Of a stretch of DNA of 36,597 nucleotides, positions 25,815 to 34,800 are shown in pieces. The notes under the pieces are model-generated. The model ran no database searches, was not told where the DNA came from, and worked only from the letters and a program-made list of their open reading frames with translations. Positions within the stretch are counted from its first letter, which is position 1, and each line of letters starts with the position of its first letter. Source of the DNA: Cyclobacteriaceae bacterium (GTDB lineage: Bacteria > Bacteroidota > Bacteroidia > Cytophagales > Cyclobacteriaceae); contig JAKISE010000027.1 of NCBI GenBank assembly GCA_021648745.1, positions 1 to 36,597 on the forward strand, given 5' to 3'. Position numbers and translations under genes: made by a program.

Positions 25815-26171
25815 AACCTGAGTTCGGGATAAGGAATGCTGTCAGCTTTAACCCTATTGCATATTTCGGGTTTAATCGAAACTTTCATAAACAACTTAGA
25901 TTTTTGTAACCTGAGTTCGACCTAAGGAATACTGTCAGCTTTAAGTGAAAATTTCATAAACGACTCAAATTTATGTAGGACTAACGAGTTAATTCAAATA
26001 AATTTGAGGAAGTTTAGGGAAATTTCACTAAAGCCCAAGGGAAAATATCTAGCAGGCAATCTTTTAGTAATAAAAATCTTAAAATAATCCATTATTTTTT
26101 CACTTTTTATTTCCAAAAGCTCACCTACTATTTTATTTTCTGGCAGCTATTCCTTATCCCGAACTCAGGTT
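25815..26171. repeat. 357-bp inverted-repeat element
   Basis: It starts aacctgagttcgggataagg and ends with the reverse complement, ccttatcccgaactcaggtt; the arms extend to about 30 bases with gctgtcagct/ctggcagct inside. A second, degenerate left arm lies at 25908-25940 (aacctgagttcgacctaagg). The first 160 bp therefore form a partial tandem duplication, each arm being followed by a related gaaa.tttcataaac.act..attt segment. No protein is encoded. It fills the gap between the NadR-like gene and the riboswitch promoter. Confidence 0.8.
25850..25872. repeat. Remnant of the 168-bp element nested in the 357-bp element
   Basis: The 23 bases aaccc + tattgcatatttcgggtt join the first bases of the 168-bp element to its last 18. 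It interrupts the first of the two tandem units at 25815-25940 and is missing from the second, which points to insertion followed by deletion of nearly all internal sequence. Confidence 0.65.
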
Positions 26172-26206
26172 CTTAGGGGTTCTTTGAGCTCTCTTGCATA
26201 CACTAT

Positions 26207-26716
26207 TTAGATGTTTCTATCAATAACTTCTTTGGCCATTTTAAATCGTTTTTCAGAGATGCCAGAAATTTCATAAAATGGTACTTGAGAGTTGATGAGC
26301 TCCTTCTTATAAAGCGAATATAGCTCGGTTCGGTCATTGGGGTTTTCTCTCAATGGGTCAGGTTGCCAAGGCAAGTCGGGTGCCATAAGCAAATATAAAC
26401 CTGGTAATCTATGAGCTAGCTGTTCTATAATAAACGGGTCGCAGTTACCATATTTATACTCCGACCAAATTCTGATAACTTCTAAACTCGTATCACAAAT
26501 TAGTAGCTCTTTGGTTTTTTTTGCAGCAGAATCTTCTAGTTTAATTTGGCCTTTTGCAATCTCCGCCAAATCTTGTTGCACATAAGTCCTTCCTAATTCG
26601 GATAAATAACCTCTTGAAAACTCGTCAACATAAAGAGTGTTGTAGTACGTAGCTAATTCCTTTGCTAGCGTAGATTTTCCTGTTGATTCAGGGCCAGTTA
26701 TTACTACTTTAAGCAT
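26207..26716 (-). CDS. NadR-like nucleoside kinase / AAA ATPase
   Basis: A 169-residue P-loop protein matching the ribosylnicotinamide kinase part of NadR: Walker A GPESTGKST at 8-16, YVDEFSRGYL, LLICDTSLEVIRIWSEYKYG and the lid MAPDLPWQPDPLRENP. The nucleotidyltransferase and repressor domains of full NadR are absent. Its first 8 bases overlap the end of the PnuC-like gene, so the two act together: the permease would import a nucleoside-like vitamin and the kinase would trap it. The substrate could be nicotinamide riboside; thiamine is an alternative suggested by the neighbouring TPP riboswitch. Confidence 0.82.
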   Translation of the reverse strand: MLKVVITGPESTGKSTLAKELATYYNTLYVDEFSRGYLSELGRTYVQQDLAEIAKGQIKLEDSAAKKTKELLICDTSLEVIRIWSEYKYGNCDPFIIEQLAHRLPGLYLLMAPDLPWQPDPLRENPNDRTELYSLYKKELINSQVPFYEISGISEKRFKMAKEVIDRNI

Positions 26717-27341
26717 TAGCTTTTTTCATAGATTTTCTCCACTCAAGATAGCCTGAAAAAGACAAAAAGATATACACGAAGTATAAAAATGAGTAAAAAT
26801 AAATACCCTTATAGGCATATATTATTGAGGCTAACAAATTAACAGCCAGCCAGTAAAACCAGTTTTCAATCTTCTTTTGTGTAGTAAGCCACATGCCAGT
26901 TACGCTAAGAATCGAGGTGGTTGCATCCCAATAGGGGACGGCCGCAGGTTTTAAACCTGTAAATATGTCTGGCAGGTGTTGCAAGAAATAGCCAAAGGCT
27001 ACAATGCCTGCACCAGAAGCTAGGAGTAATAAAATATTGGTTTTTAAAGAATGGGTAGTTACAGGCAACTCCTCTTTTTGATTCTTTTTATTGTGTACCC
27101 AATAATACCAACCATAAATATTTAGAATTAAAAAAAAGATATGAAGAAAAAAATCTCCATAGAGCCTTATTTTCCAAAAGATAATGAAAGAAATAAAAAC
27201 ATAAATAATGCCGGCAGGCCAGGTATAGATATTCTGTTTTATAAGCCACCAAACTGTTAGCAACCCGAATACCAGCCCAGCAAGCTCAAGCAAATCCATA
27301 TGTTTGGCGTATTCGATAACCCCCTCTAAAAATTCGTTCAT
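26709..27341 (-). CDS. PnuC-family vitamin permease
   Basis: A 210-residue inner-membrane protein with about seven hydrophobic segments. Family marks are LEWRKSMK at the end, the W-rich ILNIYGWYYWVHN, IYVFISFIIFWKIRLYGDFF and VNLLASIIYAYKGIYFYSFL. PnuC proteins carry nicotinamide riboside by facilitated diffusion; relatives (PnuT) carry thiamine. It overlaps the kinase gene by 8 bp and follows the mnmD-like gene by 28 bp. It is upstream of, and not controlled by, the TPP riboswitch, so the substrate stays open between the two vitamins. Confidence 0.85.
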   Translation of the reverse strand: MNEFLEGVIEYAKHMDLLELAGLVFGLLTVWWLIKQNIYTWPAGIIYVFISFIIFWKIRLYGDFFLHIFFLILNIYGWYYWVHNKKNQKEELPVTTHSLKTNILLLLASGAGIVAFGYFLQHLPDIFTGLKPAAVPYWDATTSILSVTGMWLTTQKKIENWFYWLAVNLLASIIYAYKGIYFYSFLYFVYIFLSFSGYLEWRKSMKKANA

Positions 27342-27369
27342 TCAGTCTTATGTCTTTTATCTAATAATC

Positions 27370-28053
27370 TTATGTCTCTTTCACCGCTCTCACCATTTCA
27401 AACTTACCAGGTGGGCCTGGCAACGATTCTACCTTAAACCCTGCTTGTTTCAAATCTCTTTTTAGTTGCCCTCTAGCAGAGTAGGTTACAAACAACCCGT
27501 TTGGGTTGAGCATTGCAAAGCATTTTTCCATCAATTTATATGTCCACATTTCGGGCTGTTTACTTGGTGCAAATGCATCGTAGTAGATAATATCAAATTT
27601 TGAGTTCATCGAAATATCCTGAAAAGAGCCCTTTATTTTATGAAGGTTAAAATACGAAGAAATGACTATTGGCTCATTCCAATGACAAGAGTGCAACTTT
27701 TGAAATGCTTTTTTGTCAAACCCTGTCTGTTCAGCATAGTTTAATTGGTTGGTTAATTCAGAAGTAAGTGGATAAAGTTCAAGGCTAGTGTAGTCAATTT
27801 TTAGGCTAAGTTGTTCTGATTTTTGCATGGTTAATAATGCATTTAAACCAGTGCCAAAACCTACCTCAAAAATGCTTAATCTATTCGATTGGTTTTGTTC
27901 TACCCAATACTCTTGTCCATTTTTGATAAAAACATGATTCGATTCCTGAATAGCGCCATGGCTAGAATGGTAGGTTTCATTGAGGGTAGGAATTTCCAAC
28001 GAATGAGAGCCATCTTCAGTAATAAACAATTTGATTTCTCTCCCTTTTTTCAC
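27370..28053 (-). CDS. mnmD: MnmD-like tRNA mnm5U methyltransferase
   Basis: A 227-residue SAM-dependent methyltransferase of the DUF752/MnmC(M) type, which performs the last methylation of the wobble uridine modification in some tRNAs. Visible marks are FEVGFGTGLNALLTM (SAM loop), DYTSLELYPL, IIYYDAFAPSKQPEMWT and the C-terminal VTYSARGQLKRDLKQAGF then PGPPGKFEMVRA. The oxidase half of MnmC is absent, as in the stand-alone MnmD of other bacteria. It lies within the minus-strand run between ispF and the pnuC-like gene. Confidence 0.87.
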   Translation of the reverse strand: MKKGREIKLFITEDGSHSLEIPTLNETYHSSHGAIQESNHVFIKNGQEYWVEQNQSNRLSIFEVGFGTGLNALLTMQKSEQLSLKIDYTSLELYPLTSELTNQLNYAEQTGFDKKAFQKLHSCHWNEPIVISSYFNLHKIKGSFQDISMNSKFDIIYYDAFAPSKQPEMWTYKLMEKCFAMLNPNGLFVTYSARGQLKRDLKQAGFKVESLPGPPGKFEMVRAVKET

Positions 28054-28099
28054 TTAGCTTCATTAACCAATAACCCTTAATTCAATAACAAATAACCTA

Positions 28100-28579
28100 T
28101 CACTCTTTCACAATCAACACGCTTGCATAGGCGGCAACACCATCTTCTCTGCCAACAAAACCCAACTTTTCAGAAGTAGTTGCTTTAATCGAGATATCGT
28201 CTAAGTCGATTTTCATTACTTCGCTTAATATTTTACACATGGCAGGAATATGTGGGTTAACCTTTGGAGCCTCCAGTGCAATAGTGCTATCTATATTACC
28301 AATTGCATAGCCCTTTTTTCGAATTAGCTTAACTACATCTTTAAGTAATATTTTAGAATCAATGCCTTTATACGCAGCATCTTGGTCCGAAAAATGAAAA
28401 CCGATATCCCTTAAGTTGGCAGCTCCTAATAACGCATCGCAAATAGCATGAATTAGCACATCGGCATCGGAATGCCCAACGGCTCCTTTGCTATGTTCAA
28501 GTTTAATTCCTCCCATCCAAAAGTCTTTACCTGTTTCTAGTTTGTGAACATCATATCCAAATCCGGTACGTATTTTCAT
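28100..28579 (-). CDS. ispF: 2-C-methyl-D-erythritol 2,4-cyclodiphosphate synthase
   Basis: IspF forms the cyclic diphosphate in the MEP pathway to isoprenoids. At 159 residues it is the standard size. Zinc and substrate motifs are GFGYDVHKL (D10, H12), GHSDADVLIHAICDALLGA, DIGFHFSDQD and the C-terminal ATTSEKLGFVGREDGVAA. It follows the M16 peptidase gene by 10 bp. Confidence 0.97.
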   Translation of the reverse strand: MKIRTGFGYDVHKLETGKDFWMGGIKLEHSKGAVGHSDADVLIHAICDALLGAANLRDIGFHFSDQDAAYKGIDSKILLKDVVKLIRKKGYAIGNIDSTIALEAPKVNPHIPAMCKILSEVMKIDLDDISIKATTSEKLGFVGREDGVAAYASVLIVKE

Positions 28580-28589
28580 CTTATTAAAT

Positions 28590-29849
28590 TTAATTGGAGG
28601 CTGCTTTGTAGTACATAGTATTGGCGTTGGATTCTATTAAAATAGAATTTGCCATTTTATTAATGTCATCCACACTTATTTGCTCCATTATCGCAAGCTC
28701 CTTATTTGTTCTATCCAAATCATTTAAAATAAAACCGTAAGCTAAATTCATAGCCCTATTAAGTAAATCAATATCTCCAAAAGCATGTGAAGCAATGGCT
28801 TGGTTTTTAGCCTTCTCTAAGTCAACCTGTTCTACACCAGATGCAATAAACATAGAGATTATTTGGTTCACTTTCTTCTCAGCTTCCTTAAATGTAGTGC
28901 CTTCTAGTAACTTGCCAGAAATTACCAGCAACCCAGGGTCTAACGAGCCGAGTACATAGGCTGCAAGGTCCGTAAAAATAGGATTGTCTTCTACAAGTGC
29001 TTTGTATAACAAAGATGACTTGCCTCTGCCTAGTATGTCACTTAGCAAATCAGCTGTGTAATAGTCAAGCTGTGCGCGCCCAGGCATATGATACACTTTG
29101 TAAAAGGCATTTACAGGTGCATTCGAATCCACAGAAATAAATCGTTTGCTAGTTTGAATAGGCTCAATGTGCACATCTCTTTTTATAGGCTCGCCTTTAG
29201 GAATATCGCCAAACCACTTTTTAGCAAGCTCAAAACCCTTTTCAACAGATACATTGCCGGCTAAAACTAAAATGGCATTATTGGGTATGTAATAGGTATT
29301 AAAAAAAGCTCTAACATCGTCCATCTTCGCAGCCTCTATCTGTTCTATGTTTTTACCAATAGTCGGCCATTGATAAGCATGTTTTTTATAGGCAAGAGTT
29401 CTTAATTTATGCCAAACATCACCATAGGGTTGATTAAGATAACGCTGTTTAAATTCTTCGATTACCACTTTTCGTTGAACTTCTAGTCCCTTTTCGTTAA
29501 ATGCTAGCCCTAGCATACGATCCGATTCTAACCACAAACCGGTTTCGATATTTCCTGCAGGTACTGTAAGGTAGTAATTGGTGTAATCGGGGGTGGTGAA
29601 TGCGTTGTTTTCACCTCCTGCTTTTTGCAAGGGCTCGTCATAGGATGGAATATTAGCCGAACCACTAAACATTAAATGCTCAAACAAATGTGCAAAGCCA
29701 GTTTTGTCTGGGCTTTCATCCCTAGAACCAACTTTATAGGCTACATTTACCACCACTACCGATGAAACAGGATCGGGGTGAATCACTACCTGAAGTCCGT
29801 TTTCTAAAACTGTATGTTCGTACTCAATCATAATCTTAAAGAAACTCAA
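28590..29849 (-). CDS. M16-family zinc peptidase (pitrilysin type)
   Basis: A 419-residue M16 metallopeptidase. The inverted zinc motif HLFEH (HxxEH) lies in GFAHLFEHLMFSGS, and the downstream Glu lies in VVIEEFKQRYLNQP. The substrate-side segment is KAGGENNAFTTPDYTNYY. Both M16 halves (about 10-215 and 220-419) are present. A start at the second Met (residue 7, MIEYEHTVLENG) is equally plausible. It lacks a signal peptide, so it is likely cytoplasmic or part of a two-subunit processing peptidase. It is first in the minus-strand run 29849-26207. Confidence 0.92.
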   Translation of the reverse strand: MSFFKIMIEYEHTVLENGLQVVIHPDPVSSVVVVNVAYKVGSRDESPDKTGFAHLFEHLMFSGSANIPSYDEPLQKAGGENNAFTTPDYTNYYLTVPAGNIETGLWLESDRMLGLAFNEKGLEVQRKVVIEEFKQRYLNQPYGDVWHKLRTLAYKKHAYQWPTIGKNIEQIEAAKMDDVRAFFNTYYIPNNAILVLAGNVSVEKGFELAKKWFGDIPKGEPIKRDVHIEPIQTSKRFISVDSNAPVNAFYKVYHMPGRAQLDYYTADLLSDILGRGKSSLLYKALVEDNPIFTDLAAYVLGSLDPGLLVISGKLLEGTTFKEAEKKVNQIISMFIASGVEQVDLEKAKNQAIASHAFGDIDLLNRAMNLAYGFILNDLDRTNKELAIMEQISVDDINKMANSILIESNANTMYYKAASN

Positions 29850-29997
29850 AAGTATTTTTTAAGAACTACAAATCAACAGATAAACCAATTAAGTTTTTGT
29901 TGAAACATTTGTCATTCCCCTATTCCCAAATCACCTTTGTTAATAAGTCTACACTTTTAGTCTAATTTCTTTATTTCAAATATCGCATTTTCAATAT

Positions 29998-31986
29998 ATG
30001 TCCAATATAAAATTTAATAGAGGTAAATACACTAATAAAAAGCTTCTTACTATTTATAAAGCGCTTATTACTCCTCGCCTAATTGAAGAGAAAATGCTTA
30101 TTCTTTTGAGACAAGGCAAAATTTCTAAATGGTTTTCAGGCATAGGGCAAGAGGCCATTTCTGTAGGAGCTACATTAGCATTACGACAAGATGAATATAT
30201 TTTACCTATGCACCGTAATTTAGGAGTGTTCACTTCACGTGATATTCCATTGAGCAGATTGTTTGCTCAATTCCAAGGTAAATTATCTGGCTTTACCAAG
30301 GGGCGTGACCGCTCATTTCATTTTGGCACGAACGAATTTAATATTGTGGGCATGATCTCTCACTTAGGTCCTCAATTGGCAGTAGCTGATGGTATTGCCC
30401 TCTCGGATTTAATAGGAGGAAAGAATAGTGCTACCTTGGTTTTTACAGGAGATGGAGGAGCAAGCGAAGGAGATTTTCACGAAGCATTAAATGTGGCTGC
30501 CGTTTGGGATCTCCCAGTTATTTTTATGATTGAAAATAATGGCTATGGGTTGTCAACACCTAGTAGCCAACAATTCAAATTTAAGAATTTTATCGATAAA
30601 GGCCCTGGTTATGGAATAGAGGCGTATCAAATCGATGGAAATAATGTGCTGGAGGTTTATTCAACTATTGAGCGTTTATCTAAGCAACTAAGGCGCAGCC
30701 CACGACCTGTAATTGTGGAGGCTATGACTTTTAGAATGCGAGGGCATGAAGAGGCCTCTGGCACTAAATATGTACCCAAAGATTTAATGGAGTTTTGGGC
30801 AACTAAAGACCCTATAAAAAATTATGAAAATTACTTGCTAGATAAAGGTGTTCTAACTCCTGCATTAGTGGAAGAATATAAGTCAGCAATAAAATTAGAA
30901 ATAAATGATGGGCTAGAAATGGCTTATGCCGAATTTATACCTGAAGGAAATACAGAAAACGAAATTAATGATGTGTTTGCCCTTTTTGACCAAGAAGTGA
31001 TAAACCCGTCCTCAGGCTCCACATCAGAAAAAAGATATGTAGATGCTATTTCTGATGGGCTACGGCAGTCATTGGAAAAATATGATGACCTTGTGTTTAT
31101 GGGGCAAGATATAGCCGATTACGGTGGAGTTTTTAAAGTATCGGAAGGGTTTTTAGAGCAGTTTGGTGCTGAAAGAATTAGAAACACCCCTATTTGTGAG
31201 TCCGCTTTGTTTGGTATGGGTTTGGGCTTATCCATAAAAGGCAGAAAATCAGTGATTGAAATGCAGTTTGCTGATTTTGTTACTTCTGGTTTTAATCAGG
31301 TTGTAAACAATTTGGCAAAATCGCATTACCGTTGGGGGCAAAATGTCGATGTGGTGGTGCGCATGCCAACTGGAGCGGGTGTGGCGGCTGGCCCTTTTCA
31401 TTCACAGAGCAATGAAGCATGGTTTTTTCATACGCCAGGGTTAAAAATTGTGTATCCATCTAATCCTTATGATGCCAAAGGGTTATTGACAGCCGCAATT
31501 GAAGACCCAAATCCAGTTATGTATTTCGAACATAAAATGATGTATCGTTCAGTAACTGACACCATTCCCGATGATTATTATACTGTTAAAATTGGCGAAG
31601 CTCAATTAGTTAATGAAGGAGATGATATTTCCATTATTACCTATGGCATGGGCGTACATTGGGCAAAGGAGGTGGCTTCTGCAATGCCTAATATTTTTAT
31701 AGATATACTTGATTTGAGGACATTAATGCCTTGGGATAAAGAGGCTGTGGAAAAAACAGTATTAAAAACGGGAAGGGTAATGGTGCTTCATGAAGATAGC
31801 TTAACAGGTGGAATCGGGGCTGAGATTGCAGCTTGGATTAGCGAAAAATATTTTATGAATTTAGATGCTCCTGTTACCAGAGTTGCAAGCTTAGATACGC
31901 CAATTCCTTTTATAAATACATTGGAAGACAACTTTTTGGCAAATGCTCGTTTAAAAGAAAAACTACAAAATTTGCTGAATTTTTAG
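29998..31986 (+). CDS. 2-oxoacid dehydrogenase E1, fused alpha and beta subunits
   Basis: A 662-residue thiamine-diphosphate enzyme that decarboxylates a 2-oxo acid and passes the acyl group to the lipoyl domain of E2. The alpha part (1-about 320) has the TPP motif GDGGASEGDFHEALN ending in IENNGYGLS, and the arginine loop MRGHEEASGTKYVP. The beta part (about 340-662) includes MGQDIADYGGVFKVSEGF, NTPICESALFGMGLGL, VRMPTGAGVAAGPFHSQSNE and a C-terminal transketolase domain. Such fusions are common in Bacteroidota and are usually labelled branched-chain (2-oxoisovalerate) E1; a pyruvate role cannot be excluded. E2 and E3 are not in the window. Confidence 0.94.
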   Translation: MSNIKFNRGKYTNKKLLTIYKALITPRLIEEKMLILLRQGKISKWFSGIGQEAISVGATLALRQDEYILPMHRNLGVFTSRDIPLSRLFAQFQGKLSGFTKGRDRSFHFGTNEFNIVGMISHLGPQLAVADGIALSDLIGGKNSATLVFTGDGGASEGDFHEALNVAAVWDLPVIFMIENNGYGLSTPSSQQFKFKNFIDKGPGYGIEAYQIDGNNVLEVYSTIERLSKQLRRSPRPVIVEAMTFRMRGHEEASGTKYVPKDLMEFWATKDPIKNYENYLLDKGVLTPALVEEYKSAIKLEINDGLEMAYAEFIPEGNTENEINDVFALFDQEVINPSSGSTSEKRYVDAISDGLRQSLEKYDDLVFMGQDIADYGGVFKVSEGFLEQFGAERIRNTPICESALFGMGLGLSIKGRKSVIEMQFADFVTSGFNQVVNNLAKSHYRWGQNVDVVVRMPTGAGVAAGPFHSQSNEAWFFHTPGLKIVYPSNPYDAKGLLTAAIEDPNPVMYFEHKMMYRSVTDTIPDDYYTVKIGEAQLVNEGDDISIITYGMGVHWAKEVASAMPNIFIDILDLRTLMPWDKEAVEKTVLKTGRVMVLHEDSLTGGIGAEIAAWISEKYFMNLDAPVTRVASLDTPIPFINTLEDNFLANARLKEKLQNLLNF

Positions 31987-32036
31987 TAATTTGGCAGGTT
32001 AGAGGTTAAAATTCCTTTTTTAATAACTAAAAAACG

Positions 32037-34766
32037 GTGGTACAAAAGCTTTTAATAGGGTTAATCCTATCTATACTAATTAGTGTAGGGCAGCAAAGCT
32101 ATGGGCAAATCGACTCGAGAAATCAAGAGAAACCAGCAAAACAGCAAGCAACTTCTCCTAAAAAAACAAAGAAAGTAAAAAAGAGCAGAAAGGATCGAAA
32201 ACAGGCAAAGGGCAAAAAGACCTATTCTAATAAAAAGCAAATTCGAACCTCTAAAAAATCTTTTAAAAAAGGCGGAGACAAAGGGTATAAAGGAGACATT
32301 ACGGGAAGAAAAGTAAAAAAAACAAAAACAACTCCTCGTAAAACCTATGCTCGCCCACAACCAGACCCTTATGCTGGCAGAAAAATTCGAACAGAAAAGC
32401 AGCGAGCTGGGCCTCCACCTCGTAAAGTAAAAACAGCTACAAAAAAAGGAGAGGTAGCAAGAACAGGAGACATATCAGGCAGAAAACGTATTAGGCAACG
32501 ATCTGTATCTACCAACCCTAAACCAGTTCATCGTCAACCCAATACCTATCGGGGAGTAAAAAGAAGAACAGAGAAGGACAGGGCATACAGTAACAAAAAA
32601 AAGATAAAAAATATTCGATCAGTTTCTAAGCCACCAGAAACTCCTAAGAGAAAATCAACTACACGTGTTGTTACAGCAACGGCTCCACATATTGCTAAGC
32701 GCAAAAAAAATGTGTACCGCAATCACGAGCAACGAAAAGGAGAGCAGGCATCTACAAAGGATATTGCTGGGAAAAAATTAAGAACTAAGAACCACAAGAG
32801 CCCAAGACCTTCAGGAGGCGGACGCACAATGGCTAATCCTCAGGTTAGAAGTGATAAAACTAAAAGTGGAGAGCGGTTTAAAAGAAATAAGTATCAATCG
32901 GCTGGAGCTCGTTCTGTTTCAAGATCGAGCGAACGAAGTGGCGGTGGTAAGCCCATGGCAAACCAACGAAACATGAAAAATTTTAGATCCCAAAAGGCAA
33001 AGTCAGTTACCCAGCCTAAGCCTGTACGGTCGTATGGTAATAGAAAAAAAGGAAATGGAGAAGCTGCTATTTTTGGTGCTTATGGAGCAAAAAAGATAAG
33101 GTCAGCAACAAAAAAATCTGAATCGAAGCCTGGTAAAAGAAAGCCTTCAGCTCCAAGTATATCAGGTGCAAGAGTTTTTAATAACAAAAAAGTACACCCA
33201 TATCGAGGTAAAGATCGCAGGTTCAGTGGAGAGCATTCTAGTAGCAAAGATATTGCAGGTAAATCACTTAGAACAAAAAATTTCAGGTCTAGGCGACCAA
33301 ATTATGGATCTGTGGGGTCAATGAATTATAGAAGCGCAAGTGCTTCTCCGTCAAACAAAAGATACAATAATAATAAAGCCAAAAGCATTTCAGGTAAATC
33401 ATTTAATAACAGCGGCAGCGCAATAACAAAAAGAACCATTGGTGTAGGTGTCGGGGTTTTTGCAGGTAAATCTAAAAGTCAAAAGGCAATAAAAGGAGGA
33501 GGAAGTATTTCAACTAAGTGGAATAATGGAGGAAACCCTCTTATCAGAAAAGGAGGAGACTCTGGAGTTGGCAGATTCGCTGGAAATATGAAATACCAGA
33601 AATCAGCTAAAGGAGGAGGAAGTGTTTCAAAAAGATGGAATAACAGCGGCAATCCCCTTATTCGTAAAGATGGAGATAATGGCATTGGGCAATTTGCTGG
33701 TAATATTAAATACCAAAAACCAATCAAAGGCGGTGGTAGTGTTTCAAAAAGATGGAATAACAGCGGAAACCCATTAATTAAGAAAGGAAGAGGAGAAGGT
33801 ACTGTAGTAGCCACAACTTTTCGAGGCAATATTTTTCCTAGAGGCATGTCCAACCCTAATATTGGTTCGTATTCAGGCAATATAAAAGCTCAAAAAATAG
33901 CCAGAGGTGGTGGAAGTGTATCTAAAAGGTGGAATAATAAAGGAAACCCTTTGATGAAGAAAGATAGAGGAGCAGGTACTGCAGTAGCTACAACATATCA
34001 AGGCAATGTCTTTGCTAGAGGGATGAATAATCCGAATATAGGTAGTTACCAAGGAGATATCAAAGCTAAAAAAAGTAGTGTTAAGGCATACCCAACACAG
34101 GATTTTATTGGCAATGTAAGAGTTGTGAGTAAAAGGCCACCACGCTCTCCTGGAACGGAGTATGGTTCTGCAAAAAAAATAGCTGGGCTTAGAATTGGAG
34201 TAGGAGCTGGTTTAATGCAACCTGTTACCAATAAACGAAATAAGGATATTAATAGATTGACTTCTAAGGTTAAAGAAAGAGATAAAGCAAGATCCGATGG
34301 AACAACACTGGGTGAGAAAAAATCGTTTTCCTTTATAACCATTGGCAACCCCACAAAAATGGGCTTAGTTTATCAGAGAAAGAGGCTTAAAGTAAATAAA
34401 GAGTTACCAGGAGAATTAAGCCGTAGTCAAAAGAGGAGAATTGAGGCTGCCCCTGGAACCGAGCGTGGAACCGATTGGGCTCTCAGTTTTTGGGCATTTG
34501 GTAGCCCAAGCCATATGGGTTTAGAGAAAAAACAAGCAAAGGCTAAAGGTAAAATGCACCCAAGTACAGCATATAGCTATGCAAATAGAAATTCAACTAC
34601 CGAAAAGGGGAAAGTAGTAAATATAAAATTATTGTGGGCTAAACTTTTTAAGAAAAATGGGGCAACCCCAGAGTCTGATAAAGAATTTTCTCATAAGTTA
34701 AAATATGATAAAGATGAGCGCTCAATTTGGGAAACAGAGGAAAGAGAAAATTGGTATAAAAATTAA
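32037..34766 (+). CDS. Very basic, repeat-rich secreted protein, function unknown
   Basis: A 909-residue protein with a Sec signal peptide (QKLLIGLILSILISVGQQSYG) at a GTG start; no ATG is available before it. The mature part is extremely rich in Lys, Arg, Gly, Ser and Asn. Residues about 25-470 hold loose repeats such as GYKGDITGRKV, RTGDISGRKRI, STKDIAGKKLRTKN and SSKDIAGKSLRTKN. Residues 473 to about 680 hold four 39- to 59-residue repeats with KGGGSVSKRWNNSGNPL cores. Near the C-terminus ITIGNPTKMGL and FWAFGSPSHMGL form a last pair. It has no enzyme motif and no recognised family. A predicted outer-membrane protein and lipA follow on the same strand. An envelope-associated structural or polyanion-binding role is a guess. 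Confidence 0.8.
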   Translation: MVQKLLIGLILSILISVGQQSYGQIDSRNQEKPAKQQATSPKKTKKVKKSRKDRKQAKGKKTYSNKKQIRTSKKSFKKGGDKGYKGDITGRKVKKTKTTPRKTYARPQPDPYAGRKIRTEKQRAGPPPRKVKTATKKGEVARTGDISGRKRIRQRSVSTNPKPVHRQPNTYRGVKRRTEKDRAYSNKKKIKNIRSVSKPPETPKRKSTTRVVTATAPHIAKRKKNVYRNHEQRKGEQASTKDIAGKKLRTKNHKSPRPSGGGRTMANPQVRSDKTKSGERFKRNKYQSAGARSVSRSSERSGGGKPMANQRNMKNFRSQKAKSVTQPKPVRSYGNRKKGNGEAAIFGAYGAKKIRSATKKSESKPGKRKPSAPSISGARVFNNKKVHPYRGKDRRFSGEHSSSKDIAGKSLRTKNFRSRRPNYGSVGSMNYRSASASPSNKRYNNNKAKSISGKSFNNSGSAITKRTIGVGVGVFAGKSKSQKAIKGGGSISTKWNNGGNPLIRKGGDSGVGRFAGNMKYQKSAKGGGSVSKRWNNSGNPLIRKDGDNGIGQFAGNIKYQKPIKGGGSVSKRWNNSGNPLIKKGRGEGTVVATTFRGNIFPRGMSNPNIGSYSGNIKAQKIARGGGSVSKRWNNKGNPLMKKDRGAGTAVATTYQGNVFARGMNNPNIGSYQGDIKAKKSSVKAYPTQDFIGNVRVVSKRPPRSPGTEYGSAKKIAGLRIGVGAGLMQPVTNKRNKDINRLTSKVKERDKARSDGTTLGEKKSFSFITIGNPTKMGLVYQRKRLKVNKELPGELSRSQKRRIEAAPGTERGTDWALSFWAFGSPSHMGLEKKQAKAKGKMHPSTAYSYANRNSTTEKGKVVNIKLLWAKLFKKNGATPESDKEFSHKLKYDKDERSIWETEERENWYKN
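33453..34075 (+). repeat. Tandem protein repeats inside the basic secreted protein
   Basis: From residue 473 four full units and one partial unit follow one another, each starting G(V/R/Q/S)(F/Y)(A/S)G and containing (K/R)GGGS(I/V)S(T/K)(K/R)WNN(G/S/K)GNPL. Units 1 and 2 are 39 residues; units 3 and 4 are 59 because of a shared insert (VATTFRGNIFPRGMSNPNI and its variant). The nested growth of units suggests recent duplication. Confidence 0.85.
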
Positions 34767-34800
34767 TTATTGCCATACTCCTAACCATATTTAGTATTTT

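Noticed and set aside
22747..26171. CRISPR array or tandem-repeat locus
   Set aside because: The repeats are inverted, differ in length and are not regularly spaced; no cas gene is present.
29936..29970. Promoter before the fused E1 gene (TTTG, 23 bases, TAATTTCT)
   Set aside because: The spacing is at the long limit and the -7 box has two mismatches, so it is no better than chance in AT-rich DNA.
33479..33880. Minus-strand reading frame opposite the repeat protein
   Set aside because: Its proline- and leucine-rich periodic text mirrors the plus-strand tandem repeats, as do other frames opposite this gene; it is a shadow.
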